The position numbers and the translations under genes were made by a program. Positions 43,675 to 56,016 of a stretch of 64,000 nt of DNA are shown one piece after another (the first letter of the stretch is position 1; every line of letters starts with the position of its first letter). Source of the DNA: Corinectria fuckeliana (Eukaryota; Ascomycota; Sordariomycetes; Hypocreales; Nectriaceae); contig WPDH01000076.1 in assembly GCA_019137255.1 (NCBI GenBank), forward strand, positions 248,001 through 312,000, in the 5' to 3' direction. The notes below the pieces were generated by a model, which was given only the letters and a program-made list of their open reading frames with translations, ran no database searches and was not told the DNA's origin.

Positions 43675-45330
43675 TCATAGACGCGGCAAATTGGTATCCT
43701 GACTGGTTGACCGACGCCGCTCGGGAGGTATGTGACCTCCGTCCCCAGGGCCATCTCGACGTATCGTTGATGGCCCCGAGTTGTTGGCGGCTCTTATACG
43801 ACCCTCCTCGCGGCTTCGGTTGAGCAGCCAGTTGACATGCATCCGGATCATGTTGATGTTGTTCCGCAACTCCGTGACCTCCTCACGGATCGGCATAACT
43901 TGGTTCATCGTCCACATGCTCTGACGTGCTTCCAGATGTGTCAAGTTCTGGTGGACTTCTTCAAACCCGGCATCCAAGTCCTGCATGGTGCGACTATCAC
44001 CGCCGTTAGAACTACCTCCTCCGCGACGGGCGACAGCCACGGTGACCTCGTTGATTCTTCGGTTCGTGTCATCTTGACGTGAATTCAATTGTTGGATCTG
44101 CTGTCCGAGGTCGCTATACGACTGGATGAGTTCCCGTTGGGATCGTATTATAATACCCGAAGGAGTATCGGGGTGGAAGGCGCAGACCAGAGTGTGAGAA
44201 CCCATCAGTCCGCGCGTTGAACGAGTTGGGCAGCCAAACTCCCGATACGGGCATGCGATAACGACGCCTTCGCACTCTAAATCTTGGTGGGATTCCATTT
44301 GTCGTCGCCGGACGAGCCTCCAGCATGCCTCACATCGAGTTTTGCTCATGGCACACGAGAGCATGTGGAAATCACGGTCAGGAGCCTCGATTCCAGCTTG
44401 GCAATAGGTGCAGCGAACCTCGTGATGAGGGCAAGTGTCGTCGGTTGGCTTGGAGCGCAATCTCTTATCGCAGTCCGTGCCAGGGCAGGTGAAGTCCTTG
44501 AACCGGCATTCCGTCGTTGCATGTATTTCCACCACCTCGCGCCGTAGTTCCTCCTTGCATCCTCTCCCGTGGTATGGACACTTGACAATCAAATTGTTGA
44601 GCTGGGTGCGCACCAACCGAGCGGCACTAAAACAGTTTGGCCATACCAGAGGGTCCCGGTCGATGGGACAAGCGGTTCCAGAAGGACTCGAGTAGATGCT
44701 CTGACGCAAACAACGGTAACAGAAGGTGTGGTCGCAAGGTGTTGTGACAGGGTCGACGAGGGGATCGTGGCAGATTGGGCAAAGGAGATTGACATCGGGA
44801 TCCTTAATGTACGTCAATGAGTACAGGTCGAAGATACAGGCGCCGCCGTAACGCGGAGGGATGTCGAGAGACGAAGGGTGGGGAGGCAGCAAAGGCCCGG
44901 AACGTCGTTCCGAGTTGACATTGGGGATGAGGAGTCCCGAAGGCTGAGATGTTTCCACGTTGATGCCATCGAGGGGAGCATGTAGTGTTTGCTGCACCGC
45001 TTGTGTTCCGACATAGAGGGTATCAGGGGAAGGTGGACGGACGAGGCTCGTGACGAGGTCGGGCGTCGGAGATGTGCGGCGGAGGTTTCGACGAGCAATC
45101 CGCCGAGCTGCTGCCGGACTCAGGCGAATGGCATCGTCACCAGACTCGGAGTCGGACGTTATCAGTAAGGCAAAGGACGCGTTGGGGGTAGCGGCGGTAG
45201 CTGTGGAAGCGGTCGCCGTATCGTTCGTCGTGGCGATGGTGGCGGCGGCTGTAGAAGTCGGTGACGAGGGCTGGGTTTGACGTGGGGGATGAGTATCCGT
45301 GGGTTCGTCGGCGGGCTGGTCTGTGGGCAT
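43675..45330 (-). CDS. RING finger and TRAF-type zinc finger protein
   Basis: Single-exon 551-aa protein, probable E3 ubiquitin ligase. The N-terminal 160 residues are Thr/Ala/Pro/Ser-rich. A C3HC4 RING starts at C184 (LLCPICHDPLVDPVTTPCDH) and ends with CPIDRDPL at about 226. Cys/His-rich TRAF-type fingers occupy about 245-375 (CPYHGRGCKEEL, CPGTDCDKRL, CTYCQAG, CPYREFGCPTRS). A coiled coil follows at about 395-490 (LGQQIQQLNSRQDDTNRRIN; REEVTELRNNINMI), and the tail is Arg/Gly-rich. There is no MATH domain. This resembles fungal TRAF-like RING proteins of unknown substrate. Confidence 0.85.
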   Translation of the reverse strand: MPTDQPADEPTDTHPPRQTQPSSPTSTAAATIATTNDTATASTATAATPNASFALLITSDSESGDDAIRLSPAAARRIARRNLRRTSPTPDLVTSLVRPPSPDTLYVGTQAVQQTLHAPLDGINVETSQPSGLLIPNVNSERRSGPLLPPHPSSLDIPPRYGGACIFDLYSLTYIKDPDVNLLCPICHDPLVDPVTTPCDHTFCYRCLRQSIYSSPSGTACPIDRDPLVWPNCFSAARLVRTQLNNLIVKCPYHGRGCKEELRREVVEIHATTECRFKDFTCPGTDCDKRLRSKPTDDTCPHHEVRCTYCQAGIEAPDRDFHMLSCAMSKTRCEACWRLVRRRQMESHQDLECEGVVIACPYREFGCPTRSTRGLMGSHTLVCAFHPDTPSGIIIRSQRELIQSYSDLGQQIQQLNSRQDDTNRRINEVTVAVARRGGGSSNGGDSRTMQDLDAGFEEVHQNLTHLEARQSMWTMNQVMPIREEVTELRNNINMIRMHVNWLLNRSREEGRIRAANNSGPSTIRRDGPGDGGHIPPERRRSTSQDTNLPRL

Positions 45331-47078
45331 AATGGTTTAATTATCCGGATCAGTCGCTCAGACTATGGCGTGGGGCTAAGAGAGCCAGAGAAAGCGGTTC
45401 CGAGGGTGTCAAGTCGAGGCATGTAGCGGGCGGGGTCGCATGCGATGGTGTTGCGAGAGAGACAACGGGTAAGGATAATTCGAGGTTGAGGCGGAGCCAA
45501 TGGCGAGGCGGGAGGAGCCATGATGGATTGAAGGATGCGCTGAGTGATAAGTACTTAAGATAAGGCGGCAACATTTCAAGAGTGGACACAGCAGTACAAG
45601 TACAGTGTGGTGACGTAGACACGCTTAGCAGATACTGTGTTCGGCCAACTGGCTAAAAACTTGAAGGATGCAGCAGTCCTCCATTCAGTCCAGAGTAAGA
45701 CTCGTCGCTAAGACGGGACCCCGGGTTCCTTCTCAACACATTGTTATCGATCCTTCTGCGAAGTACGGAGGAAGAACGTCCACTCGCATACTCGTGCTAC
45801 AACTCATATACGCCATTCACGCTCACTCTTCTTATCGTTAGTTTTAATAGTATAGCAATTCGTGTGTGAGCCAAAGATGGAGGGTGTGATAGCTGGGGAG
45901 TGCGAACGATGACTGGGTACTTAAGCCCCAGGGATGTTCTTCTCTTCCACAGTAAGCGACGTTTCTGAGCTAGAGCCTTCAGCCCTACGAATATTAGTTA
46001 GACTAGTGGTTCGCCCTCTTGAAATCCGATGACACCACCAACCCTGACACTCCCAATTCACCGTCCTGTGCATCCAGCTGAGAGCATTGAGCACGCACAA
46101 ATTCATCACTGTAAGTCACTGTAAGTCATGCCAACTTGAGCAGCTACTTTTCTCCGTCTTGGACATGAGCTGCATTCGAATGTTGGGCCGCTTGTTTGTT
46201 TGCCTTCTTCCCCGCCGGATGCCACCTGCAGTCATCCGCAAGTCATGTCTTGAATGCCTCGCTGCCTGTCTGCCTGATATTCGACCCTGATTCCATCAAC
46301 TTCCTGGGTATTAACGTCCCATTCTGCTGACGTGGCGATGCTTGAAAGCGGAAATTCATTGGCCTCCTCCGCAAGTGCGACATCAACGTCAGATGAGCTG
46401 CAAGACGCCCCTCCTTGAGGCCCGTCCAGTGATACGCTGCGGCATGCTGCTTCAGTTGGTTGCCGTCCAACCACCATACTGCGTCCACGCCTCTTCCAAG
46501 GTGGTATCCTTCTCTTTCGTCGCTGCAGAGCCCACCTCGCAGCTGCCTGGTCGGTAACGCGAGCAATAGAAGGGTTTTGAGGCTCTGTCGCTCGATACAG
46601 GCCACACGAGCTGCGTCCTCCGCCTGTCGTGTAATACCGGAAACCGAGTCAGCACGCAGATTCACTCTTCGGCGCAAGCCTGTTGGTTGTCTACGTAGAG
46701 GTGCACAACTGCAGGCGTTCCCACATTTCATCCACTAGTCACATGGCCATATGGACGCCTAGTCAGTGCAGTTACCATGAGTCTCTCCGCGCCTGATTCA
46801 TCCCGCCATGAGATGGCTCAGCCTCACTACTCAAAGATACACGTTGGTCCGTTGCGGTAAGAGCGGTGGTTGGTTCACTTTGCGCAACGCCGTGGAGCAC
46901 TTCCTCGCTCGGCTGTCTATCCACTTCACAGTCACCGGGCAGGCCCGGAGTGCATCACGTACAGCCTGTTATTAATACATCGATCCCTTGCATTTCTACT
47001 ATATAGGAGCTTGACATCCCCTGCCTCCTCTGGCGTATTCCATATACCTACATATCACTTCCCCGGATTTTCCAGACC
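45331..47078. other. Intergenic region between divergent genes
   Basis: Shared upstream DNA of the RING gene (-) and the calpain gene (+). The 162-codon minus frame at 46243-46731 shows no domain. A GCGAAGTACGG sequence near 45757 is a partial match to the 11-bp motif of the gene-poor island. Confidence 0.4.
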
Positions 47079-49949
47079 ATGGAACCTCCCCCACTCCCCC
47101 CATCGAGACCGAGACCCAGGCAACCACTCAACCCTCAGGCCTTGGTATCAAAGTTCTGGACCAAGTACCATGCCAAAGCCCCCGGCAAGGTCACCTCCAT
47201 CTTTCCCCGTAGCCTGTACCAGACCCTTCTCCCTGATTTCGACCCATCGCAGTCGCGGACTCGAAATGCTGCCCATGATTATGAACAGGTCCGTTCTGAG
47301 TGCCGTGCTCGGCTCCGTGCCGTGGTTGCCGAGTGTGAGCGTACCAACTCAAAGTTCAGCGACCCAGACTTCGACATCGAGACCGACTTCTTCGTCCGGA
47401 ATGACAATTGTCTGTACGGCCTGGTAAGAGAATGGGAAGACGACTGCGATGAGAGTGAGCGAGGCAACAGAGTCCGTTCCTGGCAGATCAAGATGTCTCT
47501 GGACACTTTGAAGGACAGCGGCGTCCTGGGAAACGACAAGCTCGAAATTGACGTCAGCAACTTGCGCAAGTACCTTGGCTCGGATTACGACGACTACAAA
47601 GAGCCCCCGAGGAGACCTGGCTCCGTCCATCGCCTGTCCTGGATTTTCGAAAACCCCCAGTTCACGGTGGACGGCTACTCAAGCACGGATATCAAGCAGG
47701 GATCTAACGGCGACTGCTGGTGGCTGGCCGCCTTGGCTACCATTGCCCACCGGAAAGATCTGATGAACAAGATATGTGTAGAGAGAGACGAGGAGTGTGG
47801 CGTCTACGGCTTCGTCTTCCATCGTGATGGAGAGTGGGTTTCGACTATTGTGGACGATAACATGTACCTCAAGGAAAAGGATTTTGGTCAAGACTCGGAT
47901 GTTTACGACGCCACGGGGAAGAAAGCCCGGCTGTACAAAAAACAGAAACAAAGCGGTTCCGAAGCCCTCTTCTTTGCTAATTGCGAGGACGCCAATGAAA
48001 CTTGGCTTCCACTGCTTGAAAAAGCGGTATGTTCTTCTCTGCGGCAGATTCACTTGATGCCTTGGCGCTAAGAAAAGCATGCAGTTCGCCAAGATCCATG
48101 GCGACTACGAAGCCCTCGACGGCGGATGGGCCGGTACCGCAGTCGAAGATCTAACTGGCGGTGTCACCACCGTCGTGGCCGGAAACCGAGTTCTTCGCAA
48201 AGAGCGTCTCTGGCGCGAAATGGTGGGTTCTGGCGGCGAGGACGGGGAATTCGTCTTCGGTCTGTCGGCTTCTAGTCTGGGAATGGGCAGCTGCAGAAAC
48301 GGCCTTGTTCTTCACCACGCATATTCCATTCTCAAGGCTACGGAAGTGGAAAACGAAGAGGGCATCAAGTTTCGTTTGGTCAAAATTAGGTACGAAATTA
48401 GGCGTCTTTCTGTGGCAAGTTTTCGTCGTTGGTGGATGATGAAGAGCATTAGCTGGATCCTTTTTTTACTGACATTTCTTTTGCAGGAATCCTTGGGGCC
48501 AACGATCCAACACCGGTCTTGGGGAGTGGCATGGGCCTTGGTCAGACGGCTCGCGAGAATGGTCTCCGTACATGATCCAGAAACTACGACACGGATTTGG
48601 TGACGACGGCATCTTTTGGATGTCCTACGGGGACGTCCTCGACAACTTCAAGTGGATCTATCGTACTCGTCTGTTTGACCAGCAATGGACCGTGGTTCAA
48701 CAATGGACCAGCGTCGGAATATCATGGCTAACTGGATACCTCAAATCGAAGTTCATCATCGAGGTCAAAGAGGAAGGCATGGTGGTTATTGTTCTGTGCC
48801 AGGTATGTTAACCTATCGGTGGGAAGAGTTTCAGGTTCTGACGGAATTCAGCTCGACGACCGGTACTTTCGTGATCTGCGGGGTCAGTACGACTTCACGC
48901 TTCAATTCCTCCTCAAGTCGGTAGGTTCCACCACACCAATCTGCCAAGTAAGGTCTGCCCACACTTGGGACAGACGCTCCATCAACTGCGAGATGCGTCT
49001 TGAGCCAGGAACCTACGAGATAATCCCCAACGTCACTGCCGAGCGAGACGAGGATCGCCCTACTGTGGAAAAGGTCGTCAAGGCTAGTGTAGATAGCAAC
49101 CCCCAGAAGCTCCGGCAGGTCGGTCTGCAATACGACCTTGCCCATGCGAAGGGTGGGGTGCTGGACGAGGAGGAGGAGCTGCAGAAACGTCGGGCTGAGG
49201 CGAAGAAGAAGAGACGCAAGCAGAAGAAGAAGGCCCAGCGCGTGATCCAAGTCGAGGAGGCGATGCGGCGGATGGAACAGGTGGTCCTGCAGATGCGGAA
49301 GGAAATTGCCAGGAGCTCGCGTGAAGTTGGTGTGGACAAGGAAGAGACGATGACCGACAGGAAAAGCGTCGATGAGAAGGATTCCAAAGCCGAGGCAAAG
49401 TTTCCACCTGACCTGTTGCCTGACGAGTCGTTCAAGACGGCTGCCGAGGTGCAAACCAAAGATATCGGCCCCAAGCCGAAGCCTGAACATGAATCTTCAA
49501 CCCTCAAATCCACCAACAAGATTGAAGACAGCAAGAAAGAAGAGCCTACGCCATCAACCAGTACCTCGCAGGGTCCTGTGACGAAGCCAACTACCGGCCT
49601 ACCCGAGAACGATGCGCCGAATCCGAGTATCAAGGACGACCCTACACTACCATCACCGAAGATCAACGCCGCCCCCGAAGCAGACTCATCAGGCTCAGAC
49701 TCGGACTCGGGTTCCGATTCCGACTCCGATACAGACTCTGGCTCGAATATTTCCTCCCTCTCGGGGGACCTGCCGCTAAGGCCTCTGGGGCCAAAGAAAA
49801 GGAAGCCGTGGAACGCAGTGTGCGTCCTCGGCCTGCGAGTCTACGCGCAGCATACCGGCATCAAGGTTCGCCTCGAGGAGCAGGATTCCAAAGAGGCGGG
49901 CTCCGGGCTCGTGACAACCAACGGGAACCCCGTTGGTCCGACCTCGTGA
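47079..49949 (+). CDS. Calpain-like cysteine protease
   Basis: Papain-fold calpain of the fungal type. Exons 47079-48026, 48085-48389, 48487-48802 and 48852-49949 give 888 aa. The catalytic triad is complete: C213 in QGSNGDCWWLAALATI, H394 in LVLHHAYSILKATE, N419 in RNPWG. A beta-rich domain-III-like segment follows (FIIEVKEEGMVVIVLCQ; MRLEPGTYEIIPNVTA). No EF-hand calmodulin domain is present. After about residue 590 comes a Lys/Arg/Glu coiled coil (RRAEAKKKRRKQKKKAQRVI), then a Ser/Pro/Lys-rich tail with an acidic Ser-Asp run (SGSDSDSGSDSDSDTDSGS). PalB/RIM13 is a different subgroup; the physiological substrate is unknown. Confidence 0.88.
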
Positions 49950-50881
49950 GCCGAGCAAACAGCGGATGGGTATTGTGGGAAATTTGACGGTTTTGGAATA
50001 TGCGTGCTATGTGATATGTGATATGGCTAGAATACCAATGTCGGTATTGTGACGGTAAAGAGGTATGGGGTCTTCTAGGATGCGGATAATCTAGCCTACA
50101 TAGTATTGGAGGCAGCTCTCTTCTCAGTTTGTATTATCTTGACCTACTCCTCTTTTACTTGTAGGCCGGATTACGAATACATGTTGCTCACTTGAATTAG
50201 CGTACCATCCGCCTTCTATTTCCATCCACCACGATGCTACGCTATGTGATATCACGCATTACTCGCATGTTTGACATAGACGGAGTCTCTTCCCAGCTCT
50301 CATTTATCCCACGCACCCGAACTCACCTAGTGGCGAATCCCAAGAGCCTCCTCATCCCACACGTCCAGCCCCTAAGAGCAGTACCTCGGCAGACTGCTTG
50401 GGGTCGGAGCGGAGTTGATCATCAAAGTCATACGTAGCAGCGAGTGCGAAGAAGAAACGAAACCTATAAACTCATGTTCCCGAGAGCCCATGCTCAACCT
50501 GGACCTCCGGTAAGCGTCTGATGGTTTCAGCCTGCCCTGTTTCACCATCCCGGGCCCCACTCCCACCCCCGGCTTCGGCTCCCCAGAACCGACTCGACCG
50601 GGCCCCCCCGGTAAAAGGTGGTCTGAGGAAAAGAAGCAATGTTTCGGTGGACGAAGGTTCAGCCCATCGGGGATTTTCCAGTAGGGTGGGAGGGGGATCT
50701 TGGTACAGGCTGGGCAGGGCTCGAGTTTGTTCCATGGTGTTAAGGAGTAAGGCTATCCTAGACTAATGATGTCAGGGGGGTGTTGCCTGTTTAGGAAGAT
50801 CTTGCGGGATCGAATAGGATCGCGATATTGGTGATTGGGAGTCTTGGTGGTTAAGGAGATGGTGGGATAAATGCTCAAGCA

Positions 50882-50888
50882 TATAATA
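50882..50888 (+). promoter_or_regulatory. TATA-like box of the cutinase gene
   Basis: TATAATA, 143 bp before the start codon and well placed for a transcription start near 50915, just before the C/T-rich leader. Inducible cutinase genes commonly have a TATA box; assignment is by position only. Confidence 0.35.
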
Positions 50889-50936
50889 CTCGTCGACTGA
50901 GCAGTCATCCGGATTGTATCAACTCATCACCTCACA

Positions 50937-50960
50937 CTCATTCTCATTCTCATTCTCATT
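50937..50960 (+). repeat. (CTCATT)4 in the cutinase leader
   Basis: Four perfect hexamers about 70 nt upstream of the cutinase ATG, giving a pyrimidine-rich, probably unstructured 5' UTR. Confidence 0.8.
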
Positions 50961-51030
50961 CACTTTCAGCACTCAAAGCCGCGAGTCGGCTTCTTTCCAT
51001 TCTGTCCACCCCTTCAATCACTCATTCACC

Positions 51031-51807
51031 ATGCCTTCCATCTCCCGCGCCATCCTCATCGCTTTGTTGCCCTTCGTCACGGCCGGTCCCGTGATCCGCC
51101 AGTCGGACAGTGGCTTCGGAAGCTCCACGCAGAACGGCCTCGAAGGCGACTGCAAGGCCGTGACGGTCATCTTCGCCCGCGGCACCACCGAGGCGGGCAA
51201 CGTTGGCATCTCGGCTGGCCCGCCCTTCTTCGAGGCTCTCGCCAAGAAGGTCGGGGACGACAAGCTTGCCGTGCAGGGTGTTGAGTACGCTGCCGACGTC
51301 GCTGGCATCGTGGAGCTCGGCGACAAGGAGGGAACTGCCAAGATGTAAGTGGGAATAGAAACGGATGGCTCCGTCGCTCGATCAGCCGGAAACTGGCCCC
51401 GGGTTCGCAATATCTAACTATGTCAATAGGGCCAGCCTTGTCGAGGAGGCGATGAAGAAGTGCCCGGAGACCCACGTGGTCGTTTCTGGCTACTCCCAGG
51501 GCGCCATGCTCGTGCACAACTCCGCCAAGTCGCTTTCTTCGGACGTGGCCGGCAAGATTGCCGCGGCCGTTACCTTTGGCGATCCCTGTACGTTTCTCCT
51601 CTATCTCTGACAACGGCCAGGAGACTAACACCGTTCATAGTCCAGAAGGAGGCTGTCCAGGGCGTGAGCGCCGACCGCACCAAGGTATTCTGCCACGACG
51701 GCGATAGCGTCTGCCTGGGAACTGGCGTCATCACGGCGGCCCACTTGACCTACAGCGAGGATGCTGAGGCTGCGGCCGCGTTTGTTGTCACTGCTATCGG
51801 AAACTAG
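51031..51807 (+). CDS. Secreted cutinase
   Basis: Small serine esterase that hydrolyses cutin and similar polyesters outside the cell. Exons 51031-51344, 51430-51587 and 51641-51807 encode 212 aa. The signal peptide is MPSISRAILIALLPFVTAG. The alpha/beta-hydrolase core shows FARGTTEAGNVG, the nucleophile elbow GYSQG (S127), the Asp loop CHDGDSVC (D179) and TAAH (H192), so the triad is intact. Cysteines in GDCKA, KKCPE, VFCHD and SVC fit the two conserved disulfides. No cellulose-binding module is present. Acetylxylan esterases share the fold but usually have other surrounding motifs. Confidence 0.93.
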
Positions 51808-52666
51808 GGGGGTTGTAGGAGACGTCGGACTGTGTTCGGCGAAGACATAGATATATCTATAGGGAGAGAGAAGGTGCGCCTAGCCTACTAGTAGCCACTG
51901 AAATAGTAGGTTGATACCTGGTTAGTTATCAAACTTCGTAGTATTTTTTCAATAAAAAAACATGAGGGACGAGTTCGACTTTCATCTCATCCTGCTAGAC
52001 TCGAGCTTTTGCTGATATTGTCCCCAAGTTGCCATCCGATCTACCCTACACCAATACACAAACCAGCCCCTTCGGGCTGTCGACGTCATCCCCCGCGTGG
52101 AGCAGACGCCACAGCCAATGGCCTCGCCCCGCGTGCAACTTACATTTTCACATGTCAGCAGGCGACACAGATGTCACGAGTCGCGCATTTCGGCTTGGGA
52201 GCCCGGCCATAGCCATTCGGGAGTGTTCATCAAATCTAGTTAGTTGGTGTATTTGTACCGGAGAATGGAGTCTGGATTGCCGACTGCCTACCTACCTCTT
52301 CGGCCGGTTCTTTGTTCCTGCTACTTTCCCGACGCCTCTCTTCCTGGTGTCAGCTCGCTGCAAGACAGAAGGGGATCAGACTCAGTTGATCGATTATCCC
52401 GGAACCTGATTCGCCTGCTCAACACCGAGCCAGTCCCGCAAGGTCCGTCGCCGAGGCATGACGGCCTGCCAGCTTTGTCGCACTTTGCATTGCTCGCGTC
52501 AGACGTCCATGTGAACGCGAACACTGGCAATTGAACCTGGAGCAACGCCCATAATGCGTCTTGGCCTCTCCCGCGACACCTTCTCTCTGCTCCCTCGCCT
52601 ACACTACTGCGACTTCCATTCCGCATTCGGGAAGTGCCTCTTCTTAGTCAATATTACTTGCCCAGC
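51808..52666. other. Intergenic region between cutinase and the alpha/beta hydrolase
   Basis: Cutinase 3' UTR, with an A-rich stretch near 51945-51960, and the promoter of the next gene. No supported ORF. Confidence 0.4.
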
Positions 52667-54959
52667 ATGATAGACCATGTCCTCGGCCGGCCCTCGGCCA
52701 AGTCGCGGCGGCTGCAGGTCCTGGCCGTCATCACGTTCTGGTCCTTCTACCTCTTCAAGTGAGTCTGCCTCCCCTCCACCTGGTCTTCCCCATGGGGTAA
52801 AATTGGGACACTGGAGCAATCGCCTAACATCAAGCAGGGGTAACCGACATGGCCCTCCGGGCGCCAAAATGCTCTCGAAACTCTCCACCAAACGTCTGAC
52901 GGCATGGCAGACAGTTGTCATCACGATGCTATATCTCTACGCCGCACGCAATTTCAGTGCCCTGGTTGGGCTGGCTGGCCCGGAGCCCATGGCCAATATG
53001 TACGATGCCACATATTACCGCGCCACATGGGTCTTGACTGCGCTGGACGCGGGCTTCTGGACCGCCATGAAGATCAAAAGCAAATGGCTGCGCGATCTGG
53101 CCAGCGTGGTCTTCTCCCTGTTCTACCTCGTCGCTGCCGAAAAGGCCGACGAGAAGGTCCGGAAAGTCAGGGGCATGCTCACGGTCGAACACCTCCGGGT
53201 CGCGTGGAACAAGGGCACATCGCCTTACTTGAGTTTCTTTCAAGGGCTAATGCGTCCTCGGTTCATGCGATGGCCGCCTAGGCAGATTCGCATTCCCAGG
53301 CCGTCAGACAGCGACTACAAGGAGCCCGTGCTGGCGTGGCTCTACTTCGATGGGCCGTTGGCAGACCTGGTGCGCCATGACAGGCTGATTCTGGACATAC
53401 CAGGAGGTGGCTTTGTCGCCATGGACCCTCGATGCAACGACGACAAGCTCTTCGCCTGGGCCGCCAAGTCCGGCCTACCAATCCTCAGCCTCGACTACAA
53501 GAAGGCACCGGAGTTTCCTTACCCATATGCGCTGAATGAGTGTTTCGACGTCTATTCTACCATCATCGACACCAAGGGCAGATGCCTCGGCATGCCCGGA
53601 ACCGAGACCCCTAGGGTGGTCATCACGGGAGACAGTGCTGGTGGGAACTTGGCTGTTGCTGCAACGCTGATGATCCTCGAGACAAGCAACGCCCGTTTCC
53701 GCCGGTCTACTAGGAGCGATCTACCTTCTCCCGACGGGCTTGTCTGCTTCTACCCTGCTCTGGACATGAATATTGGAAACTGGATGACGGACGAGCAAAT
53801 GTCTCTGATCCGGGATCGCAATATGAGGAAGACGAACCGGCTGATTGTACGGCGCAAGAGCATGCAATATGACGCTCTAGTGGGAACACCCCATCACTCG
53901 GAGGACGAGGAAGTTGCCTCACCACCACTCCAGCCAAAGCTAAACGGTACGGGAGCGCAAGATAAGTCGATTCCTTCAGACCTACGATCTCGCAGCGCGC
54001 AGGCTGAATACTCCCATGCTGGTCCCCGGGCCACCAGCCACAAGGAGAGTGGCGTATCGGGGAGTAAGGGCGCCTCAGCCCAGGCGGAACCCATGAGGAC
54101 GCGACTGGCGACGTCTTCCATGATCTCGTACTTCAACGACAGAGTACTCACCCCCGAGATGATGCGAGCCATGATTATCTTGTATATCGGGGCACATAAT
54201 CGACCGGACTTTAGCCAGGACTATCTACTCTGTCCTGTGCTGGCGCCGGAAGCCTTGCTGGCCAGCTTCCCCAAGACATACTTTATGACCGGCGAGCGAG
54301 ATCCACTCGTCGACGACACAGTTGTCTTTGCGGGGAGGCTGCGTCGGGCTAAGGAAGCCGCGTTCATTCAGAAGAGATCGGCGGAGGGCTGGCGTGGAAA
54401 CGACGGGGAATCAGAATTCGACGAGCGAGACGTTGCCGAAGTGATGCTCATCCCTGGAACATCGCATGGCTTCATGCAGTTCCCAGCAGTATATCCCCCG
54501 GCGTGGAAGCATTTTGACCGAAGCGTAGGCTGGTTCGAGCAGCTGTTCGAACATGTCGATGCTCTGCGTCTGCGCAACATCCGGGCGAGGACCGCTGCAA
54601 CGAATGGATTAGAGGGACGTCAAGCACGGATGGAGTCGAGCGGAGAGGAAGACAAGCCGCTGGAGATAAGCATGACGAAACTGAACCGCGGGAGAAGCTC
54701 GACCCAATCGCAGAGCCCGGAGATCAGGGATCAAGACAGCGATGGCGGTAGCGACACAGCGACGCCGACGCCGGTGCAGACGAATGGCTTGAAGAATGAG
54801 AAGACGGGGAGAAGGGCCAAGAAGCGGAGGGGCTTGGGACTCAGCAAGAGCAAGAACATGAACAAGAGCCTAGTTCAGCTCAACAGCTCCGACGACCTGC
54901 TGGGAAGGCGAATGCAGGGCCTCGCGAGTGGGTTGACGGGGCTGGGCGACGACGACTGA
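52667..54959 (+). CDS. Membrane-anchored alpha/beta hydrolase (HSL-like lipase/esterase)
   Basis: Two exons, 52667-52758 and 52838-54959, give 737 aa; splicing joins WSFYLFK to GNRHGPPGAK. Two or three hydrophobic segments occur in the first 130 residues (AVITFWSFYLF; TVVITMLYLYAARNF; VVFSLFYLVAAEK), suggesting ER or lipid-droplet membrane attachment. The hydrolase domain has oxyanion motif DIPGGGF, where HGGG is usual, nucleophile GDSAGG (S297), ERDPLVDD (D519) and GTSHGF (H574). About 220 residues separate Ser and Asp because of a Ser/basic insert (roughly 350-440), reminiscent of the regulatory insert in hormone-sensitive lipase. The tail is basic and Ser-rich. Substrate is probably a neutral lipid or sterol ester; this is inference. 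Confidence 0.82.
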
Positions 54960-55685
54960 TGGACACGGCAGGCCAACAACGCGTGGCTAGGTATTAGTTG
55001 CGAGATTTGTTCATTTCGGAAACATAGGCTTGAACGGGCTGGTGTCTGTGTTGACTTGTCGAGTGACGCGAGGTGCCCCTTGGGTGTGCTGGACTTTTGG
55101 GGGGTTGCCCTGAGATCTCGGAGACCATGTCGCGGGCGCTGGCATCTTGCGACGGAGAAGTGAGATGTGACCACGGCGCAGAGTAGCCTTCATGCGTGGT
55201 GACGTCGGTGAAGGCAATTGGAGAGAGAAGGATATTGGAATTGGGGACTTTCGGGAAACGGGGCAGAGCGGGACGGGGCGAAGTGGAGACGAGACGCGGC
55301 GGAACCTCCGATCGCGATGTGGCAATGCAATGTGTAATCCCGGACAGACGTACATACTGTGTAGTAGGATAGGAGGGTATCGACGTGTGTAGGTACTACG
55401 TAACCTACTGGAAGACTCGGCATGGATTGATTGGGCAGTGCAAGGTGCTTTGGTTGTGAGGCGAGGCCAGCAACAGCAATGAAGGCTCGGTGCCAAGGGG
55501 GCGTGAAGTGGGAAAGTCGGAAGTGAAAAGTGTGTGTGTGTGCGATCCATAGCTTCTAGAATAATTCGAGCCGACTCGCCGATGAAACACAACGGAAATG
55601 CGTATCAGAAACCCAAGCAACCTAAGGTGGCAGCACCCCCTGCATGCCCGAAAATAGACTGGGCACGCACATACATGGGTAGGCC

Positions 55686-55702
55686 TATGTATGTATGTAT
55701 GT
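55686..55702. repeat. (TATG)n microsatellite
   Basis: Four TATG units in intergenic DNA. No function inferred. Confidence 0.7.
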
Positions 55703-55992
55703 GTACAGAAGGGATACAGAAGCCCAGAAGCAAAACATTCGACATTGATAATCCCGGTGGCGGGGATTGGCTCGCGGACATACAGGTCCGACTTGTGAAG
55801 CGTCGTGGTAATTGGGGTATCGTCAATATCAAGGTCAAGTTGCCAACGGGGAACGGGGGATGGGAGCATTTGCATGGGCAGAGAAAGACAGGTACATAGT
55901 AGGTCATGGAGAGCGGATCAAGGCAAAAAGGGAAACGAACCAACGGCCCAGACCAGACCCAGACTCGGAAACGCCGTCGTGTTGGCAGGGTA

Positions 55993-56016
55993 GGCAGCCA
56001 GGCAGCCAGGCAGCCA
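55993..56016. repeat. (GGCAGCCA)3 octamer repeat
   Basis: Three perfect GGCAGCCA units in intergenic DNA. Confidence 0.75.

Larger units (their letters stand above)
49950..51030. other. Intergenic region and cutinase promoter
   Basis: Calpain 3' flank, then the cutinase promoter with a TATA-like box and a hexamer repeat (listed separately). Short frames at 50.2-50.8 kb lack domains. Confidence 0.4.

Noticed and set aside
46243..46731. 162-codon minus frame in the RING/calpain intergenic region
   Set aside because: No domain and an Arg/Leu/Gly-rich composition like the neighbouring chance frames.
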